A stretch of 64,000 nt of DNA, taken from contig FMEL01000002.1 in assembly GCA_900066355.1 (NCBI GenBank), positions 293,006 through 357,005 on the forward strand. Reading direction: 5' to 3'. The notes below the pieces were generated by a model. That model saw nothing but the letters and a program-made list of their open reading frames with translations, was not told where the DNA came from and did not search any database. A program made the position numbers and the translations under genes. This document shows, piece after piece, positions 61,702-64,000 of the stretch; within the stretch, counting starts at the first letter, position 1; each line of letters opens with the position of its first letter. The DNA comes from an uncultured Ruminococcus sp. (GTDB taxonomy: Bacteria; Bacillota; Clostridia; Lachnospirales; Lachnospiraceae).

Positions 61702-62007
61702 CTAAAGCATTTCTAAAATCGCATTCTTAGGTCTCGCCCCTGAAACCTGCTGTACAATCTTCCCATTCTTCATAACCACTAAAGTCGGAATGCTCATAAT
61801 ACTGAACTTATTTGCCAGTTCAGGCTCTTCATCTACATTAATCTTTCCAACTTTAATATCTCTACGCTCACTTGCAATCTCCTCTACAATAGGTACTACC
61901 ATACGGCAAGGTGCACACCAAGATGCCCAAAAATCTAAAAGAACGGGTTTATCGGAATTCAGTACTTCGTTCTGAAAATTATTTTTATTGATATTAATAG
62001 CAGACAT
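61702..62007 (-). CDS. Thioredoxin with WCAPC active site
   Basis: 101 aa. DFWASWCAPCRMVVPIVEEI has Ala in place of the classical Gly; cis-proline in SIPTLVVMKNGK. The C-terminal helix (ARPKNAILEML) ends slightly early compared with typical thioredoxins of 105-108 aa. AAGGAGG before ATG. Promoter: -10 TATAAT at 62045-62050, operator centred 41 bp upstream of the predicted start, poor -35. Confidence 0.92.
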   Translation of the reverse strand: MSAININKNNFQNEVLNSDKPVLLDFWASWCAPCRMVVPIVEEIASERRDIKVGKINVDEEPELANKFSIMSIPTLVVMKNGKIVQQVSGARPKNAILEML

Positions 62008-62071
62008 TTTACAGTCCTCCTTATCTTTTTCTTTTTTTAGATTTATTATAGTCTTAATTTCATTTATTTTC

Positions 62072-62086
62072 CGTGATTACATCACC
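62072..62086 (-). promoter_or_regulatory. Predicted Crp/Fnr-type operator, thioredoxin-rhodanese unit
   Basis: GTGAT-TAC-ATCAC, centre 62079, about 41 bp upstream of the start inferred from TATAAT at 62045-62050. The -35 hexamer position reads CGGAAA. Confidence 0.75.
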
Positions 62087-62099
62087 ATACCTCATTAAC

Positions 62100-62846
62100 T
62101 TAACTTCTTGCCATACCATCTACACTTAATATAACACCTGTAATGTAACTCGCCTCATCTGAAGCAAGAAACACAAACGCATTGGCAATATCTTCTGGCT
62201 GTCCAAGACGACGCAATGGAATTCTTTCAATCATAGGTTCGATAACTTCCTTTGGCACGGCCTTCATCATATCAGTTTCTGTAATCCCAGGTGCAACAGC
62301 ATTAACACGAATACCTTTAGGTCCTAGTTCTCTTGCTAATGATACAGTTAATCCGTTTACTGCAAACTTCGATGCCGGATAAGCAAACCCACTTGGCTGT
62401 CCCGAAATACTCACCATGGAAGAAGTTGAGAGAATGACCCCCTTGCCTCTTGCCACCATACATTCTGCTGCTACACGAGTAGTATTAAATACTCCTTTTA
62501 CATTTAGATCCATGACTTTATCGAAAGTCTCCTCTGTATAATCCATAAATGAGGTGTTTTCTGAAATCCCTGCATTATTTACCAGTATGTCGACACATCC
62601 ATATTTTTCAGTTGCCTCTTTAAAAGCCTTTCTGACAGACTCCATGCTTGCCAGATTTGGACTAATTCCAGCAACTATTGCATTGGGATATTTTTCTTTT
62701 AATTTATCTACAGCAACATCTGCCGATTCCTGTGAACTTGCTGCCAACACAACTGAAGCACCTTCCTTCAAGAATTTATCAGCTGTAGCAAATCCTATGC
62801 CACGGCTTCCACCCGTAATGATTGCAACTTTATCTTTTAATCTCAT
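62100..62846 (-). CDS. Short-chain dehydrogenase (FabG-like; BaiA-like features)
   Basis: 248 aa SDR. Cofactor motif IITGGSRGIGFATADKFL, NNAG as ILVNNAGIS, catalytic Ser (STSSMVSISGQPSG) and YPASK tetrad, C-terminal RLGQPEDIANAFVFLASD. General annotation would be 3-oxoacyl-ACP reductase. The loop LKEKYPNAIVAGISPNL and the overall layout are also like bile-acid 3-alpha-hydroxysteroid dehydrogenases (BaiA), so a steroid or other keto substrate is possible. It has its own -41 operator and belongs to the stress regulon by position, not chemistry. Confidence 0.85.
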   Translation of the reverse strand: MRLKDKVAIITGGSRGIGFATADKFLKEGASVVLAASSQESADVAVDKLKEKYPNAIVAGISPNLASMESVRKAFKEATEKYGCVDILVNNAGISENTSFMDYTEETFDKVMDLNVKGVFNTTRVAAECMVARGKGVILSTSSMVSISGQPSGFAYPASKFAVNGLTVSLARELGPKGIRVNAVAPGITETDMMKAVPKEVIEPMIERIPLRRLGQPEDIANAFVFLASDEASYITGVILSVDGMARS

Positions 62847-62905
62847 TTAGACTACCTCCTCACTTAGTTTCTAGCTACATTATAAGCAAAAGGTAGATTA
62901 TTTTC

Positions 62906-62920
62906 TGTGATATCATCACA
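62906..62920 (-). promoter_or_regulatory. Predicted Crp/Fnr-type operator, dehydrogenase gene
   Basis: TGTGAT-ATC-ATCACA, centre 62913, about 41 bp upstream of the start inferred from TATAAT at 62879-62884. The -35 hexamer position reads CAGAAA. Confidence 0.78.
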
Positions 62921-62931
62921 AAATATCGCAA

Positions 62932-62965
62932 TAAAAAACCCTGTTGCTCACGCACCAGGGTTTTG
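62932..62965 (-). terminator. Terminator after rubredoxin
   Basis: On the minus strand AAAACCCTG, 12-base loop, CAGGGTTTT followed by TTATT. Nine bp perfect stem, 35 bp after the stop. Confidence 0.9.
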
Positions 62966-63000
62966 GTTTATCCATCCGTATTTAACAAAAGATTAGACTT

Positions 63001-63159
63001 CTATTCAACTTCTGAAAACTCATCTTTTCCAACATTACATAATGGGCATTCAAAATCTTCCGGAACATCTTCCCATTTTGTTCCTGGTGCAATACCACCT
63101 TCTGGATAGCCCTTCTCCTCATCGTATTCCCATCCGCAAACATCACATACGTATTTCAT
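63001..63159 (-). CDS. Rubredoxin
   Basis: 52 aa iron electron carrier, too short for usual gene callers. Metal ligands are four cysteines: MKYVCDVCGWEYDEEKG and FECPLCNVGKDEF. GIAPGTKWEDVPEDFECP is the family middle segment. AGGAGG stands five to ten bases before the ATG. Likely electron donor for the nearby desulfoferrodoxin in oxygen detoxification. Confidence 0.95.
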   Translation of the reverse strand: MKYVCDVCGWEYDEEKGYPEGGIAPGTKWEDVPEDFECPLCNVGKDEFSEVE

Positions 63160-63249
63160 TCGTTGTTCCTCCTTGTAAATATATTAATACACAGCCTATA
63201 TTACTGTTATATCTGTGTTGTTCTGTAACCTTAATATGTATAAATGCTT

Positions 63250-63624
63250 TTAGCATTTCCATAATCCATGCAGGTTACAATATGCATATACTTCTTCTAC
63301 CTGTTCACCATCGCAAAGACAAAAATCTGCTACCGGCTCCTGCCCTGGATTTAACTGTTTTCTGTATATTCCCTGGTTTGTATTTAATGTAATCCACTCA
63401 ATGAAATGCTCTTCAATCATTGGATGTTTTGTCTCTCCGACCACGACATGAACATGACTACCTTCTATCGTATATACAGGTACATGCTTCTCGACAGCAG
63501 CATCTGTCACTCCGGCTTTTAATTCCTGCATAGGTTCTCCGCAACAAATTACAGGTACACCCTTATCCTTTACCTTTTCAACAATGTTTCCACAATGCTT
63601 ACAAATATAATACCTTACTTCCAT
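63250..63624 (-). CDS. Desulfoferrodoxin (superoxide reductase)
   Basis: 124 aa. N-terminal desulforedoxin-like centre YYICKHCGNIVEKV with CxxC and ICCGEPM with paired cysteines; then the superoxide reductase domain with histidines in AVEKHVPVY, GSHVHVVVGETKHPMIEEH and the axial Cys/His near YAYCNLHGLWKC. Reduces superoxide to peroxide with electrons from rubredoxin. Same strand as the rubredoxin gene, with about 90 bp between. No palindrome of the Crp/Fnr type seen upstream. Confidence 0.95.
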   Translation of the reverse strand: MEVRYYICKHCGNIVEKVKDKGVPVICCGEPMQELKAGVTDAAVEKHVPVYTIEGSHVHVVVGETKHPMIEEHFIEWITLNTNQGIYRKQLNPGQEPVADFCLCDGEQVEEVYAYCNLHGLWKC

Positions 63625-63633
63625 GTGTAAAAT

Positions 63634-64000
63634 TTATAATTCAATTGTCTCCATAATCTTTTTCAATGAATCTGCAGATTCCTTAAGCTTTAACGCTTCC
63701 TCGCCACTTAAATTAATAGGTATATCAGACTCAATACCATCTGCACCTACAATAGCTGGCATACTTAACGATACTTCGTCAATATCATATACTCCATGAA
63801 TCATGTGTGATACAGGAAGTATTGATTTTTCATCTCTCATAATCGCTTCACAGATTCTTTTTACAGACATTGCAATTCCATAATATGTAGCGTGCTTTTT
63901 GTTTATAATCTCATAAGCACTGTTCTTGACTGCTGTAGCTATTTCTGCCGTGTTTTCCTTGTGCTTGTAATGTCCACGCATTTCACACATTTCACTTAAT
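63634..64000 (-). CDS. ldh: L-lactate dehydrogenase, 5' part beyond window
   Basis: The visible 122 residues are the C-terminal third of a lactate/malate dehydrogenase. NSAYEIINKKHATYYGIAMS, then ICEAIMRDEKSILPVSHMIHGVYDIDEVSLSMPAIVG, the usual substrate-domain end, close to L-lactate dehydrogenases of Clostridia. The frame is open to the right edge. The stop at 63634 is 10 bp before the desulfoferrodoxin ATG. Confidence 0.9.
   Translation of the reverse strand, partial: LSEMCEMRGHYKHKENTAEIATAVKNSAYEIINKKHATYYGIAMSVKRICEAIMRDEKSILPVSHMIHGVYDIDEVSLSMPAIVGADGIESDIPINLSGEEALKLKESADSLKKIMETIEL

Noticed and set aside
1..64000. CRISPR arrays, tRNA and rRNA genes
   Set aside because: Looked for regular repeats with unique spacers, tRNA-like GTTCRA and CCA endings, and rRNA cores; the only regular array is the palindrome set at 36.9 kb, whose 13-15 bp spacers are too short for CRISPR.

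Overview
The window looks like chromosome of an anaerobic gut-type Clostridia, most likely a Lachnospiraceae. The basis is moderate to low GC, strong AGGAGG-type ribosome binding sites, the anaerobic (cobalt-early) cobalamin route, rubredoxin, desulfoferrodoxin and selD, and protein types common in that family. Genus cannot be told from the sequence alone. No rRNA, tRNA or CRISPR array was recognised.

Region 1 (1-10.7 kb, minus strand) is a cobalamin biosynthesis operon transcribed leftward: cbiD-cbiF-cbiG-cbiH-[cbiJ-cbiE-cbiT fusion]-cbiA-cbiB-cobD-cbiP, the last running off the left edge. It starts at a perfect TTGACA-17 bp-TATAAT promoter and leaves no room for a cobalamin riboswitch. A roughly 143 bp miniature inverted-repeat element flanked by an 8 bp duplication sits inside the operon. 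A second copy, with a different 8 bp duplication, lies near 16.1 kb.

Region 2 (10.8-29 kb) is mostly housekeeping: glycosyltransferases and an L,D-transpeptidase, the GGGtGRT protein with its NifU-like partner, a TraX-like membrane protein, topB, a formate/nitrite transporter, selD, asd, argH and queH. It ends in a nitrate/sulfonate-type ABC importer whose permease gene is cut off.

Region 3 (about 29.7-39.1 kb) is an integrated element. It carries a large serine recombinase with a winged-helix tail, three HicB-like proteins without HicA, and a resolvase relative that has lost its catalytic serine. It also has an AT-rich segment bounded by 18 bp inverted repeats and a four-gene overlapping operon of unknown function. 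Beyond that operon's terminator lies a helically phased array of palindromes (TATGTC-N6-GACATA). This is the most unusual part of the window.

Region 4 (39.1-48.9 kb) is a genomic scar of broken genes: a pyridoxamine-phosphate-oxidase-like fragment, a decayed DDE transposon joined to a 5'-truncated uridine kinase, Fic and IS256 fragments, an HD-GYP gene with three homopolymer frameshifts, and a DtxR/corrinoid-reactivase chimera. Between them are intact nhaC-type antiporter and iadA genes.

Region 5 (48.9-56.4 kb) is an AraC-controlled transport cluster: an ECF importer (S, T and a double ATPase) plus two half-exporters. Mobile-element remnants follow (56.4-57.3 kb).

Region 6 (57.4-64 kb) is a thiol and oxygen-stress island: two thioredoxins, a thioredoxin reductase, a rhodanese, a CoA-disulfide-reductase/rhodanese fusion, a short-chain dehydrogenase, rubredoxin, desulfoferrodoxin and the end of an L-lactate dehydrogenase. 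A Crp/Fnr-family regulator is encoded there. Three GTGAT-N3-ATCAC palindromes sit near position -41 of three of these units, which suggests one small activator regulon.
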